A DNA stretch of 64,000 nt, taken from the NCBI GenBank assembly GCA_963978905.1, contig OZ022260.1, positions 36,907,326 to 36,971,325 of the forward strand, written 5' to 3'. Origin of the DNA: Trichostrongylus colubriformis (taxonomy: Eukaryota > Nematoda > Chromadorea > Rhabditida > Trichostrongylidae). Of this stretch, positions 33,801 to 43,800 are shown in pieces. Both the position numbers and the translations under genes were made by a program. The stretch's first letter is position 1; each line of letters begins with the position of its first letter. The notes beneath the pieces were generated by a model, which worked only from the letters and a program-made list of their open reading frames with translations, was not told the DNA's origin and ran no database searches.

Positions 33801-35526
33801 GTCTATACAGCATCTACGGCATTATGGTCCGCCTAAAACAGCAGAGCCAGCTACTATGGTGAGACTCTCGTGGGTGGCTTCCTAAGGACTGACCCTTCAG
33901 TTCATAGAAGTCACAATGCTCTCGCTGCTTGGATAACGCTGCTGTGATCCGAAGAAGTATCATTTTTCATGCCTCAAACCTGCCTCCGGAGAGGTTTCAA
34001 TGGTAATGGCACGTTCTGGTTCTTGGAAACGAGGGGCGCTGGGAACCCGGAAAAAACGGGATGTTGAAGAACATCACTCAATATGAATCCCCTTAGGTAC
34101 ACAGAGTGAACGGAGTTGTCAAGGACGGCGACGGAATCTCGGATTTTGCCCAGTTGAGGTAGCACATCTTGTTCACTCGGAAGAAGATCCGATCCTGCTC
34201 GTGCAGAAGGCTGTTACGGAGTTTAGTGATAGTGATAGGTGTGTTCTTGAATTTGGGGGTGGAAATACCCCGTCAAAATCTGCTGAAGATCGACTGAAAT
34301 AGGGTTAAAAGTGGAAGGAAAAAATTACTTTTTTGGCACTCTCTGTATATCACAACATGTCGGTTGCCTTTGCAAAGACAGCACGGGTAGCGCGTAGTCG
34401 TTGGTTACAAGTCAGCCTTCCGTGATTACTGGAGACCTGGTTCTTGCTGCAGGCCGCCTGTGCTCATCTGGATGAAGATCTCGATTATCAGTGATAAATA
34501 AACAAGATGGAGAACCCATGAATGCCGCAGTTATTATGAATCCGAATTGAGCAATGAATCTTAAGCTACTGCAAGTTTGGAGTGATGATGTGGAAGTTTT
34601 GAGGAGTGTCTCTGAAACAGTCGGCTGGAGTAAATAGTGCGTTAAGCTGGTCAAGACCAAAGAAAAGCTTTGTTCGTCAAAACTCCAATCAGTTGGCAGT
34701 GAATTTATAAGGCTTCCGGAAACATTCTGGCATCCGTCGATGCTATTAGTTTATCTGTGCGAACAACACCGCTCAGTCGATTCTGTCTGGAGTTGTATAG
34801 ATGGTTCAATGGTCATGTGGCTTGTACAGTAATCAGTCAGCCATATTTAGGCCCTACTTGACTATTATAGTCATTGATATTGGGGCAGTGGGCAAGTTTA
34901 GGCCTCAACACTCGGGTGTGTACCCTTGTGTCCGGATTTTCGCACCGCAGCATGTCGCAAGCGAAGCAACATTAACGTGTAATCGTTCCTAGACCCAAGT
35001 ACCGCGACGCGCATAGCTCGCACACACTGCGTCGCACGCCGCTGGTAGTCGTGCGAAAATTTTGACATAAGGGCACACACCCTCACCACTCAGTTCAGTG
35101 AACTTCCACCAATGGCGATCGAGATCCCGTCTGCCGTCTGACGAATTCGAAATATGCATTCAGATTTTGAAGGATCAATTGACCTACTGTATAAGTTTGT
35201 AGGCTCTATACCATCTAAGTGAATTGACATGTCCTATACATCTTTTTGCTACACTTCTCCAAACATTTGCTTTTTGATTAAGAAGTGGGCTGAATGGTGG
35301 TTCATGCAGTAGCCACTTAATAGCAGTTCTGAGTTTTTGAACTATTTATGTAAACCATACTTTTTGTTCAGAAGTTTCTCCGGTACCTGTCTCTTCAACG
35401 CCGTCATCACCCACTGCGGTAACTCCTGTGATATCGACAACAACGCAAAAAGGTTCATCCGATGGGGGTAATGCCTTAAGCTATCTACCTGCTACTATTC
35501 TTATGTTTTTCACTATAATCATATAA
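15872..35526 (+). CDS. Paralog 1: secreted EGF / vWA-like surface protein, 25 exons, 5' exons not found
   Basis: Exons 15872-16028, 16103-16179, 16237-16428, 16532-16679, 17675-17810, 17989-18120, 19321-19462, 19807-19892, 20002-20161, 20572-20758, 21018-21088, 21637-21693, 22159-22223, 22302-22449, 22740-22867, 23355-23459, 23552-23668, 24531-24651, 28700-28765, 28809-28906, 29069-29159, 32950-33134, 33190-33289, 33411-33575, 35372-35526. They give one continuous frame of about 1028 residues ending in TAA. In order: EGF-like cysteines (CVCSPYTSGSRC; CICAPGYYSKYCE), a vWA-like module (exons 3-6), a beta-rich region (exons 7-12), a second vWA-like module opening FAVESSSAMG (exon 14), then an EGF module (CVCPAGYSGEYCDEPICENG, exon 24), a Ser/Thr/Pro linker and a hydrophobic tail that suggests a GPI anchor. 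The exon order and many exon lengths match the gene at 40810-63273. The signal-peptide exons were not found in 11-15.8 kb. Exon 22 has a GC donor. Function (extracellular adhesion or recognition) is inferred. Confidence 0.85.
16875..17379. mobile_element. Tc1/mariner-type MITE, 505 bp, TA target duplication
   Basis: Terminal inverted repeats start CAGTAGCGCTCAAAAGTCTT and end with the exact complement; TA dinucleotides flank both ends (16873-16874 and 17380-17381). No transposase is encoded. It sits in the intron between paralog 1 exons 4 and 5. A second element with the same outer 8 bp and nearly the same length is at 57388-57888. Confidence 0.8.
18540..18766. repeat. MITE family C copy 1 (GGGTGTGTGCAGATATGACAG ends)
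   Basis: The ends are inverted repeats: GGGTGTGTGCAGATATGACA at the left and its near complement at the right. The GC-rich core (CACTGCCTCGCTTGAAGGCT) recurs in opposite orientation in 18911-19151. A half copy lies at about 11640-11700. It sits in the intron between paralog 1 exons 6 and 7. Confidence 0.7.
18911..19151. repeat. MITE family C copy 2, inverted relative to copy 1
   Basis: Ends GGGTAGGTCTACTTACGACA and the complement. The core matches 18540-18766 on the opposite strand, so the two copies face each other 145 bp apart and could fold into a large hairpin in the transcript. Confidence 0.7.
19509..19731. repeat. Inverted element bounded by G- and C-runs
   Basis: A run of G's near 19530-19545 is followed by GAGATACAATATGACGT, and at about 19692-19731 the complement-like ACGTCATTCTGCATCTCCTG leads into a run of C's. 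The arms are inverted copies with mismatches. It lies in the intron between paralog 1 exons 7 and 8. Confidence 0.5.
20264..20420. repeat. MITE family A copy in a paralog 1 intron
   Basis: Same inverted ends and GAGAGTGAGAGTG core as 8290-8447. It lies between exons 9 and 10 of paralog 1. Confidence 0.75.
21905..22014. repeat. MITE family A copy, left end truncated
   Basis: Only the GGGCGTGG part of the left end and the full right end (AAGTCCGTAGGCCACGCCC to GAAATGGACTG) are present. It lies between exons 12 and 13 of paralog 1. Confidence 0.65.
24835..24888. repeat. 20-bp perfect inverted repeat at the start of the retroelement
   Basis: 24835-24854 and 24869-24888 are exact complements (GTATGTAGAATTTTTTGCAT) with a 14-nt loop. 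It lies just upstream of the reverse transcriptase frame and may be part of the terminal structure of the Penelope-like element. Confidence 0.6.
24843..27571 (+). mobile_element. Penelope-like reverse transcriptase element, split by a foldback element
   Basis: A reverse transcriptase frame runs from about 24843 (one TAA at 24969) to 25639 and, after an inserted element, 27020-27571. Visible motifs in order: IPKLHK near 25080, the first catalytic Asp in SADFTNMFTNLP near 25320, GVPQGSNVSPMLADL near 25585, the YMDD box (FRYMDDILII near 27080), and a C-terminal CNYLDLEI block near 27200. IPKLHK, the GxPQGS block and YLDLxI are typical of Penelope-type enzymes. No GIY-YIG endonuclease is visible after the stop at 27571. 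Removing the 25640-27019 insert and one TA restores one frame. The element sits in the intron between paralog 1 exons 18 and 19. The family call is from motifs only. Confidence 0.7.
25640..27019. mobile_element. 1.38-kb palindromic mariner-type foldback element inserted in the reverse transcriptase
   Basis: Two arms of about 685 bp are near-perfect inverted copies around a short centre near 26320-26330. The outer ends read TTGGGTTGGGGAATAAGTCC and its complement, flanked by TA on each side (25638-25639 and 27020-27021), as expected for a mariner-type insertion. Each arm carries four small hairpins of the form GTAGAGC..GCTCTAC (near 25731, 25902, 26070 and 26220, mirrored in the other arm). 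The open frames inside (25842-26132 and 26527-26817) are mirror images and not genes. No transposase is encoded. Confidence 0.88.
28174..28216. repeat. 12-bp perfect hairpin near the 3' side of the retroelement
   Basis: 28174-28185 (GTTTGGTTTCCG) pairs exactly with 28205-28216 around a 19-nt loop. It may mark the downstream boundary region of the AT-rich retroelement insertion. Confidence 0.5.
29198..29756 (-). CDS. Possible nested minus-strand gene in a paralog 1 intron
   Basis: Two minus-strand open frames lie within the large intron 29160-32949. 29756-29460 begins with Met and has a hydrophobic segment (LITACFVFLVSVNIIIFLLF) followed by charged helices. 29452-29198 is charged and helical. 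A CAG/GTTAGTG donor-like site occurs inside the second frame. The first frame overlaps two long perfect or near-perfect hairpins (29490-29600 and 29649-29712), so it may instead be a structured repeat. No family recognised. Confidence 0.2.
29490..29600. repeat. Long hairpin: 48-bp stem, 2 mismatches
   Basis: 29490-29537 pairs with 29553-29600 (46 of 48 positions) around a 15-nt loop. It is inside the large paralog 1 intron and overlaps a minus-strand open frame. No flanking TA duplication is obvious. Confidence 0.8.
29649..29712. repeat. Second hairpin: 17-bp perfect stem
   Basis: 29649-29665 (AGTGTCCGTGAACATCA) pairs exactly with 29696-29712 around a 30-nt loop that itself contains a small CTCCTC..GAGGAG-like stem. 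It lies 48 bp from the 29490-29600 hairpin. Confidence 0.75.
30013..30510. mobile_element. MITE family D (CTTAAAG..CAGCATTAGGGG ends), about 0.5 kb
   Basis: Ends are CTTAAAGTCAGCATTAGGGG and the near-complement CCCCTAATGATGTCTTTAA. The interior (GATGACGTAATTCCCGATGG type blocks in one orientation) is shared with 50906-51465 on the opposite strand. Both copies start and end in TTAA, which would fit a piggyBac-type target; that is inference. No coding content. Confidence 0.7.
30511..32481. mobile_element. MITE family E copy split by the Tc1-like element
   Basis: The left arm fragment 30511-30548 (GGAATTGTGCACGGAAAATG..) and 32116-32481 together make one family E element: GGGCCGC near 32140 and its complement near 32410, and a right end ATATATGGGTAACAGAGAAA..CATTTTTCCGTG. 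The Tc1-like element interrupts the left arm. Other copies: 35899-36282, 59221-59622 and a partial near 51840-51960. Confidence 0.7.
30549..32113 (-). mobile_element. Tc1-like DNA transposon, nearly complete, DD34E transposase
   Basis: Terminal inverted repeats of over 90 bp begin CACTGCGGTGCATAATGATA and are mirrored at the right end, next to TA. The transposase is on the minus strand in three pieces. 31826-31563 is the N-terminal helix-turn-helix (SDFEKGQVVAKKALGLSNRY). A middle block near 31560-31400 follows in another frame. A C-terminal block 31309-30809 holds the catalytic Asp (FGQDYAPIHVS) and Glu (SPDLNPMENVWG) with exactly 34 residues between them. A canonical TTTTCCAG about 50 bp after a GTAGGG suggests a small intron between the middle and C-terminal blocks, as in some Tc elements. 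One frame change near 31600 is the visible lesion. Confidence 0.88.
34914..35082. repeat. MITE family F copy (GGGTGTGTACC ends)
   Basis: Ends GGGTGTGTACCC and GGGCACACACCC-type complement. The core has GCATGTCGCAAGCGAAGC and CATAGCTCGCACACACTGCG. Other copies: 48126-48365, 52937-53176 (opposite orientation), 58690-58901 (rearranged) and a diverged one near 53855-54099. It lies in the last intron of paralog 1. Confidence 0.75.
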
Positions 35527-35898
35527 ATGCTTAAACGACATTACCTGTATTTTGGTCGAACATCAAGTTCTGTAACGTTGATGTAAAGGATGTCTGCAAT
35601 CGCTTGATTATGTTGACATAAATGACTGTGATTTCCCAGATTTTTCAAGTATTGTGCTGCTTTATCACAACTGTTTCTGATTCAGTCATCATGCTTTTAT
35701 CTAATGAACCAAAATTTCATACTACGGACTTCATATGACAAATAATATGTGAAGTAACATGTGCCTTTATTCAACATGAAACCGGTTGATCTAGATCTTT
35801 TTTCCACACAGTAGATGGGGTAATTTGCTTGATAGTATCGTTGTTAATGGATTTAGAGGATGGGCTTCCAACAGCAGACTAATCAACTGTTGAAGAAG

Positions 35899-36282
35899 TC
35901 GTCTACGAAAAAGTGAGGTTCTTTGTTACCCATTTATTTATATTATATAACCTAATAAGGGCCGCATGCAAAGTTTCACGCGAAAAAGAGAGAATTCGGC
36001 TAAGGTACGGCTCCCCAAATTCTCGGCCGGATGGGCGGGACTTCATTGTAATAGTCTTGTCGCGTCGTCCGCCACCGTAGGGAACGGAGAGTTGCACTGC
36101 TTACATAACTTTCTATTCCTACAATGTGTCTCCTAACGTGGCGGACCACGGAGTAGGCACTGGCTTGGAAGCCACGCCCACCCGGCCGAGACTTTGTGGT
36201 GTTTGCATGCGGCCCACACTAGGCGAATACAACATAAATATATGGGTAACAGAAAACTCATTTTCCCATGGAAGATTCCTTT
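35899..36282. repeat. MITE family E copy, about 0.38 kb
   Basis: The left arm has GTTACCC..TAATAAGGGCCGCATGC and the right arm GCATGCGGCCCACACTAGG..GGGTAACAG. The arms are about 75 bp long and the outer ends approach CTTAAAGGAAT. It lies 0.4 kb downstream of the paralog 1 stop codon. Confidence 0.7.
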
Positions 36283-37870
36283 AAGGCCGCACGCGCTTGG
36301 AACGCGCCCGTCTGTAGAGGTACGATGCCGCTATACAGCTGCTATGCGTACCTAACGACAGATACCGGACAACCATATGAACAATTGAAAAAAAGTGATT
36401 TCCAAGGCACAAATAAGTTCCAGTTCGAGGTTACCGAATCAATCCGGTTACCGGGATCTCATCAGCTAGAAACTTTTGCTTGAGACTCTGGAGGATTTAC
36501 GACTTCTCCGCGTCAACGAAAACCTCCAATGATAGATTGAGGCAAACCTGCGCAAGTTTCCAATATTTTGTCGAAGGAGGGAGGAAAAGTCAAGTTCCAC
36601 AGACAACTGAATTCGTTATAAGCAGCGCTTCCATTGGTTCAGTTTCGAACTGTTTGGGGCACTTTAAGGGCAGTTATAGCAAAACGACGGATAAAGAATG
36701 ATTTCAGTTTCGTTTGGTGTCGATTGACTATGAAGTAGGAGCGGCATTGTAGCATCTCACCACCTTGTCTAAGACTTTTACAAGCTTTGCTCACCTTCTT
36801 CGTACCATTGCTATAGTGGACTGATGTCATCTGCATGTTGCCCAAGTATCTGATAAGAACTGGTTTTATCTTCTCTTGTAGTTTGCATCGTACCAAAAAG
36901 TCACTCATAGGAAAGAGACCACGTCATCAGCATAATTGGCGCCTGGTGAATCCTTGTATTGACGCCGTTCGGTAAAAGTCGTTTCCAAACTTCGCTGAGC
37001 CGCGATAAAGTTCAATTCCACTAACGGCCACTAAGACTTTGTTTCTTTTGAAATGTAGTAATCAGCAGGAAACTGGTTCACGGTGGATAGTGTTGGACTG
37101 TATCTTCTCTTGCACATTTTTCTTTAACCCTAAAAGGCTCTCCTACAAAGTTCACACTTCAGGAGAAGTAGGACGCATAACTTTTTTTAAGGAAGTATGA
37201 TTGCCATATCTCTTTCATACTTTATTTAGCAAATGTTGCACTATTTTCTTTTTGTACCAGAGAATAGGAATTCTTCATAGAATGAGAGCTCGTCAACATA
37301 AGTCGATACAAAGGATGTTTGGCGACGAGTCATGGCTCCATACAAGACACTTCTACACGGAATAATGTCAGCTGGATTATGGAAAGCAACCAATATGATC
37401 CAGCTCCTAATTCAGTTCTTCTTAGAATTTCACTAGGTTGGTCCTCGAAACATGATTTGTTCATTTTCAGATGGTTGTTGAAAAGGTAAACATTAATACA
37501 GCAGAGCTGGCATTCGTGGTCAGCTTTTTTCTTGGGTTTGTCACACTTTCACGTTTTTTACCATTCTCGTACACGGCGGAAAGTTATATCTTGAGCCTTG
37601 CCTAAAAAAAATCCAGGTTTTGTTTCAGTGTTGTTGGGTCAGTGAAATTAGTGAGTATTTTGGGTGTTATGTATAAAAATTATACCTCTTCTGGTCGAAG
37701 TTAATACGAAAGCTCCTCCAGAAAGAAATGAATGTTGCGTGTCTCTGAAAATAATCGGGCCACTGGACCATTCTGGCATGGGATAGCAACTACTGTAAAC
37801 GTCGCTAGCACCCGCTCGATTACTGTCGATAATCAGCGAGAGGAGCGGTGGTAGAGGTGACAATAACATA
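36283..37870. other. Unassigned intergenic stretch
   Basis: No supported exon. A minus-strand open frame at 36908-36639 (LVRCKLQEKIKPVLIRYLGN) looks protein-like and could be a retroelement remnant, but there is no recognisable motif. The rest shows no clear structure. Confidence 0.4.
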
Positions 37871-38757
37871 TTAGGTTGTGTCAAAAGTCTTGTAGGATTT
37901 TTCCAAAAACATCAATAACTCTTCTTTACTTCGAGACAGATCTAAGTGGTCCAGGGATATGGTAGGACGTTCTTCGACTTTCTAGCAAAGTATATATTGA
38001 CCCGCCAGATTTTGTTGAGAAAGTTATAATGCCCGTAGTCGATAACCAACCAACACGCGGTGTCATCTACTATGAGTGGTCTTGCGGCTTCAAAGCGACG
38101 GAAGCTTGTCACTCCATCAGCGCTGCATTGGGCAAGGGATGTGTGAGCTGCGTGACCGTGCGCCGCTGGTTCATCAGCTTCGGCAAGGGCGAGATTGACG
38201 TGGAAGACAAACCACGCTTAGAACTGTGCTACTTCTGAACCGCGGAAGGAATGCTTTTTCAAGAGGTGCTGGTATAAGACAAAGCAGCCACCGCTACCGT
38301 GTGCACCCACCCTCTCCAGCAGCTCGCCGTCGCTGTTCGAGAAAAGCGCCGGAGAAGGTACGCGGTCATCTCATTCATGACGAACCCCCCCCCCCCACGT
38401 AGCGAAGAGTACGCAGACCGAGCTACAGGACCTCGGCCGGGATATCCTGCCCTATCCGTCATACTCTCCAGGCATTACCCCTTCTGAGTATCACCTTTCC
38501 GTTCCTCTGAAATCCCTCATGGCCGAGAGGAAATTCGTTGAATATGTTTTGCTTGCAAAGGCCATCGCTGACCCCTTCGACTCTTAGAACCCAGAATTCT
38601 GGGAGGAGGGAATCAACGATCCATAGTACTTATGAGAGGACAGAGTGCTGTCGATAACAATGGTTTATATGTTGTTGCCTAATTGTTGCTTGTTGGAAGA
38701 AATAATAATAAAAGTGATGATCGAAAAAAATCCTGCAAGACTTTTGGTTCTACCTAA
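37871..38757 (+). mobile_element. Internally deleted mariner with intact N-terminal helix-turn-helix
   Basis: It starts TTAGGTTGTGTCAAAAGTCT after TA and ends with the complement (..GACTTTTGGTTCTACCTAA). 38029-38238 encodes the mariner DNA-binding region (SAALGKGCVSCVTVRRWFIS..DVEDKPR). A C-terminal remnant near 38440-38585 shows YPSYSPGITPSEYHL, the region that follows the last catalytic Asp. The central catalytic part is missing and stops intervene, so it is non-autonomous. Confidence 0.82.
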
Positions 38758-39346
38758 TCAATATTTAGCCATTGTAGAATGAATCGTAAATCCGTTGAAC
38801 GCAAAACTGGAGTTACACCGGATTCAGTATGACATTTACTCAGAACCTGATATTAAGGGCTTTACATTTGGAAGGATCAATGTTCGTATTCTCATTTGGG
38901 CTCATTTTGAAAAACAAAAACGTAGCATAGATTACATATGGAAGTGATTCGTATCATGATCTGATGGAGCCCCTACATTTTCTGCTGATTTTTTTTGAGA
39001 ATTTCGCAGGACACGAAATTATTTATTTGTGAGAAAATTTTAGGGAATTTTCTAGAATTCAACGCCGATTTTAACGGATGACTCAGTCTGCTCCTATCAG
39101 TTGCTTGGAGTTGTGCAAGCTGTTAAAAGGCTCTGATCAAACAATGATATCATTGCACGCTTCTATCATCCGAGGTTTCGCCTAACATCATTTCGATACC
39201 TGGACTGGCAGCAAGGTGCGAATTAAATTTCCAGGAGATTTTACGAATTACTGCTTCGATCAGGTCGGTCCATAAATACCGGACCGACCACCTTGATCGA
39301 CTTTCTATTTTATTTTTTGTGTTTTCATTTTTATATTTATGCAACA

Positions 39347-39350
<4 letters not shown>

Positions 39351-39384
<34 letters not shown>
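39351..39384. repeat. (TA)n microsatellite
   Basis: About 17 uninterrupted TA units in the intergenic spacer, directly beside a decayed mariner. Confidence 0.9.
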
Positions 39385-39386
<2 letters not shown>

Positions 39387-39389
39387 ATT

Positions 39390-40345
39390 ATTATTTGAAA
39401 CATGTTGCCAGTTGCCACGGGGTGCTGATCAATTCTCTCTTGTAGAACTCTACAGCCGGTTAAGGAAACGTTGAATGTCTTTTTTGGGATCATCTTCATA
39501 ATGTAGGATGGGAGAGCGCCATGAATGGTAATTCGTTGGGGCAAGATCAGGGGTATAAGGTGGATTGGCGAGAACTGTCTAGCGGAAAGCCCTCAATTCA
39601 CCCGAGTTTTCTTCGCAAAGTGTGGTCAAGCGTTGCTATGAATAAGATAAATTGGATCCTGTTTTCATTTCAAACCATCGGCGACGTGGTCAAGCTGTTT
39701 ACAGTGGAGTTGAACATTAACTTAAGTGTAAGTAGGTAGGACCTCCCAGTGAACAACTCCTCTTGCAATCCACCAGCAGCTCAAAAGGACCTTTCTGTGG
39801 TGTGGTTCCACTTTTGGTGTCGATACATCTGGATCTTTGAGGCTCAGCCATTGCTTCTAGTGGTATTGACTAATATACAGTACTCACTTCTCATAGCCAG
39901 GAACTTCGTTGAGTTGGATAATCTATCGAAAGTGCGAAGGGAAGTCAGAGAGAACACTGAAGCTGTTGGGAGTTCAGTACATGTGGGATTCAAACCTCCT
40001 ATTTCCATATCTTCCCGATTTCATAGGAGTGCCTCAGTACTGTCATCTTACTGCATTGGAAGCGCTCTGCCAAGCAATGGCTAGTGTGTCTCGGGTACTC
40101 TTGTACAGCACCCCGTAAGGCATCAGCACTGAAGCCAGCTGGGCGTCCAACACGTGTGTCATCTTCGAGTGAAAAGATGCCGTCGCTGAATCGGGGGTGC
40201 CAGCGAGAGACGGTGCCCTCCCCATCGTATGATTAATCCTCTGGACAGCTAGGCGTTTGAACAATCCTGGGTGGTACCAATGAAAAGTGTAGGCTTTAAG
40301 GGATTCTAGTGAAGCTGGCATAATAGTCATACTGGGCAGCAAGTA
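39390..40345 (-). mobile_element. Decayed mariner transposase
   Basis: Minus-strand fragments in several frames resemble a mariner transposase from N to C terminus: DTRVGRPAGFSADALR near 40170, CLAERFQCSKMTVLR near 40060, LHCKQLDHVADGLK near 39690, and PPYTPDLAPTNYHS near 39545. Multiple stops and frame shifts break it. Terminal repeats were not located, so the limits are approximate. Confidence 0.7.
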
Positions 40346-40809
40346 AATTACCTGGGTAGCTGTTCGGACCAGCGATTGCCGGTACTATGTAACAAGGCAT
40401 GCTGCAGAATTTTAGGAATTTTCTTGAATTTTTTTTACAAAGCCTAATGTAAAGTGGTCCGGAATTATGGACTTAAGAACCGGTCCAATATTTTCAAAAA
40501 TTTTCTTCCACATATACTTTCCTTTTTACTATCTACTTATTACTATGGAGATTCACTTTTTTACTTCATTGGATGTTTCTTCTGGATACTTTAAAAAGGA
40601 CCTTATTTGAACCTGTGTACTGCATACATAGCACACAAATTACAGCGGTTGTTCACAGAAATCCTTATTTTGCTTCACTGGACATAATCCAGTAGACTTG
40701 GGCTTCATTCATACATACTACGCGCCAAACGTGCGTTTCGATATCTTTGATTGATCAAAACTGAAGCATTCAGATTCGGATCGTACCTGCAGCGTCGCTC
40801 AAGAGAACA

Positions 40810-43800
40810 ATGTTGACACTCCTGTTAGCAACATTTTTCTTACAATGCTCTTCAGAAATGGGTAAGCTCAAATCTATTCATAATTTGGAGAAATATCTTG
40901 GTTTTCTTTAAAGCACTTGTATGCTGCCTTGTATGCTGTGTGTAGGCTAGTGAATTGTTTTTCGTTATACTTTACCAGTTATCTGGCTCACGCTACTGTG
41001 CGCGTAATATGGGCGTCGGTAGGTCGATCACAATTAATTTTCTCTATGAGCTCCACTCACAGGTTATAGCACGCGCCGCCCATTGTGGGCGGTTCTCCGC
41101 TCATTTTGAATGCGCTCATTGGTTACTTCTATCAATTTGCTCCTGGTCTCACCGTGTGCAGAGGGGTAATACCTAATTTCGTAACAGACGGACGGACGGA
41201 GGGACAGACGGGCGAACAGGTAGACGAAGCTTCTTGTGTTAGTAGGGATTGGTTGGGAGGTCTCTTTTGTTTGTTTACTTACTTAAGTCCAAGTCCTACT
41301 TAAGTCCAGTACATACGCAAAATATTCCCTTCGTTTTATCATGGGAGTTGAGTAGACAGCACGTTTCGGAGTTCATCGTAAAGCGCTTCATACATTCTGT
41401 CATTGAAATTTTAGATACAAATGCACACTTCTACGAGGTACAAGGAAGTCTGGGAGGTGTTACTGAAGGTGTCCACAGTGTAGAAGACGTCCAGGAAAAA
41501 CTAAATTCGGATGTGAGCCAGCTTTATTTTAACGGAAGCACCGGTATGATTTGGAGTTTTCTGAGCATTTCAACAACAGTTCGCAGCGTTACAATCCGGG
41601 ATGAAATAAACTTGAAAGAAAGTCATGAAATTTTTAAGTCGTGGGGTATTCCTTACCTTAGGATATTGTGCCTGGATCAAGGTGGTTTGTGGTGAGACGC
41701 CGACTTTCACCGACGTTGGAGCTCCTTCTATCCCTACCTAGGCTTCCATTGTTGCATCTGCCCCCGCACCGCAACCTGTTTTACCCTGGTGTCTTAATGG
41801 GTTTACTAAGCGCGGCTCGTCTAACTGTAAGGCCACATTCGTTATCGCGTCGCCAGCTCGCCTCCGGGCCGCGTTCATACTTTGCGCACTGACACTGGAA
41901 CCGACGGCACTCTGGTAATGCTCAGTTTGTGAAATGCTTAACCCAACCACAGTCTACAGTATCGCCGGTGCCGGCGTCGGTGCGCAATGTATGAACGCGG
42001 CCTCATGCGTGTAACGCAGATGTCGCAGGCAAGCCTTGTTCAGTATTCTCACCCTAATATTATAGATGCCGTGTTCTTTTGATAATCTCGATTGAAGAAC
42101 TTGCACAACTTCGTACGGCTGTACTTGCATCTGACGCAAAGTCTGAATGCTGGCTCAGGCGCTATTTTCGTTATTTTTCTGCGGTACCATACTGACTTGT
42201 TCCGCACTATCATGGTTTTTAGAAATATTATTTCTAGTTGGATGTCGCCGTTTACACTTGCTAATGAACTGGCAGATGGTCCGCGTGAGGATGTCATACA
42301 CAGGGTACACCGGGAGCCTAGGATTCCTCAACGGAGAGGGGGGTCCTATATGACTGGACAAGGGGGGGGGGAGTGGGGATGGGTCGTACCTGCAGAGGTC
42401 AGTGATAAGCACCAGAACTTAAACTCTGAATAAATAGATGATGGTGAACCCGTAAGGAAATGTGTAACAAATTTCTTTTTTGCTTCAGGTATGAATACAT
42501 AGCAGTACTATTGGAAATATACAATCCGGCAGCAGTTATTGCTATCGCAGGGGTCAAAAGGGAGAAGGAGGGGTCGTATTCAGTCCCCGTAAAAGGGGAG
42601 GGGTGTACTTAAGCGGCCATTTTCCTCGACACCTTGGAGCGCCCTAGTCATCAACCATAAGAAGTACTGGTTTGTAATATGAACAAGCTGCAAATCGTAT
42701 CTCACTGGAACTGACCTCTTTTCATTTCGCACAATATTGAAATAGATTCTGGTCATGTATGCTTTGATATACACTGCGCTGGTGGAGATCTCGATTGTTA
42801 AATAAGTTACTCGAGCGAGGACCGCGTTCTATTTCCAAGATTGTGACTTGTATAATGTCTGACTTTATTATTAATTCAACTAAAGTACAACTCATTGAAG
42901 ATATCGGCCGTACTCGGAAGATCTGATAGTATAACAGTGGATGTGGATGAGTTAAAGTGAGTTTGTTTTTCTTGGCGAAAGTTTTTTTTTGACTTTAAAT
43001 TCAGCTACATAAAGGTTACTCGAGTGTAGTGCCCTGTCTAGGAGTGTATATTCCGGTTGCTTCTGTTGGGTTTTACTTTTTAATGTGGGCAAATTTCTCA
43101 GAGGAGAGCGATTTGGGCCTGCCATGCCTCGCACTAGGCTCGCAGTGAAATTTGCGCTACTCTACAATCCACAGAAGGAAATCCAGCTGAGTTGACCAAA
43201 ATGTAAGCATGTTTCCATCATTTGCTGCTCAACAACATACTGGTACGGAAGACTTAAAACGTTCCATGAATGTAATTCCATGTGATGCTTTCTCTTCGAA
43301 AGTAAATATTCAAGCGCCAACAGAGCGAGCCCACGCGAGAGGGCTTAAGAGCCCACGCGTGGCGCATACAACAAGTAGTGATCAGCATACCAGCTTGTTC
43401 TTACCCTTTTAGTGCAGAACGAAACGGTAAATAAATCATATGGACCAATTTTTTTCTACATTCATATGAACCGATTTTTTCTATATACAAAATAGTTTTA
43501 CTACTGTAAGGTGACTATTGTTCAGAAGCAATATGGGCATTTACTCAAGAGGCATAATATTCCATGGTTATGTGACGACTTCGGTAACGGATCGAGCTGA
43601 ACTGGTCCATTTATTGCAGGCTGTGCCAACTGTCACCATTGTTTTCGTTGCTCCTAGAGGTCAGTTTCAAATGGTTTTGAAACCTGAGGGTGTATATCGT
43701 TAGGTCAGAATTTCGCGCGGCCGCAAGCGACGAGCGAAGAGTCGTGTGATTGCAAAGATCGCCCGATCATGATTTTGACTGTTATCATGGTCTGTTTCTT

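Noticed and set aside
34412..34660. Minus-strand 82-codon frame, possible retroelement piece
   Set aside because: No recognisable reverse transcriptase, integrase or gag motif; no repeat copy elsewhere in the window.
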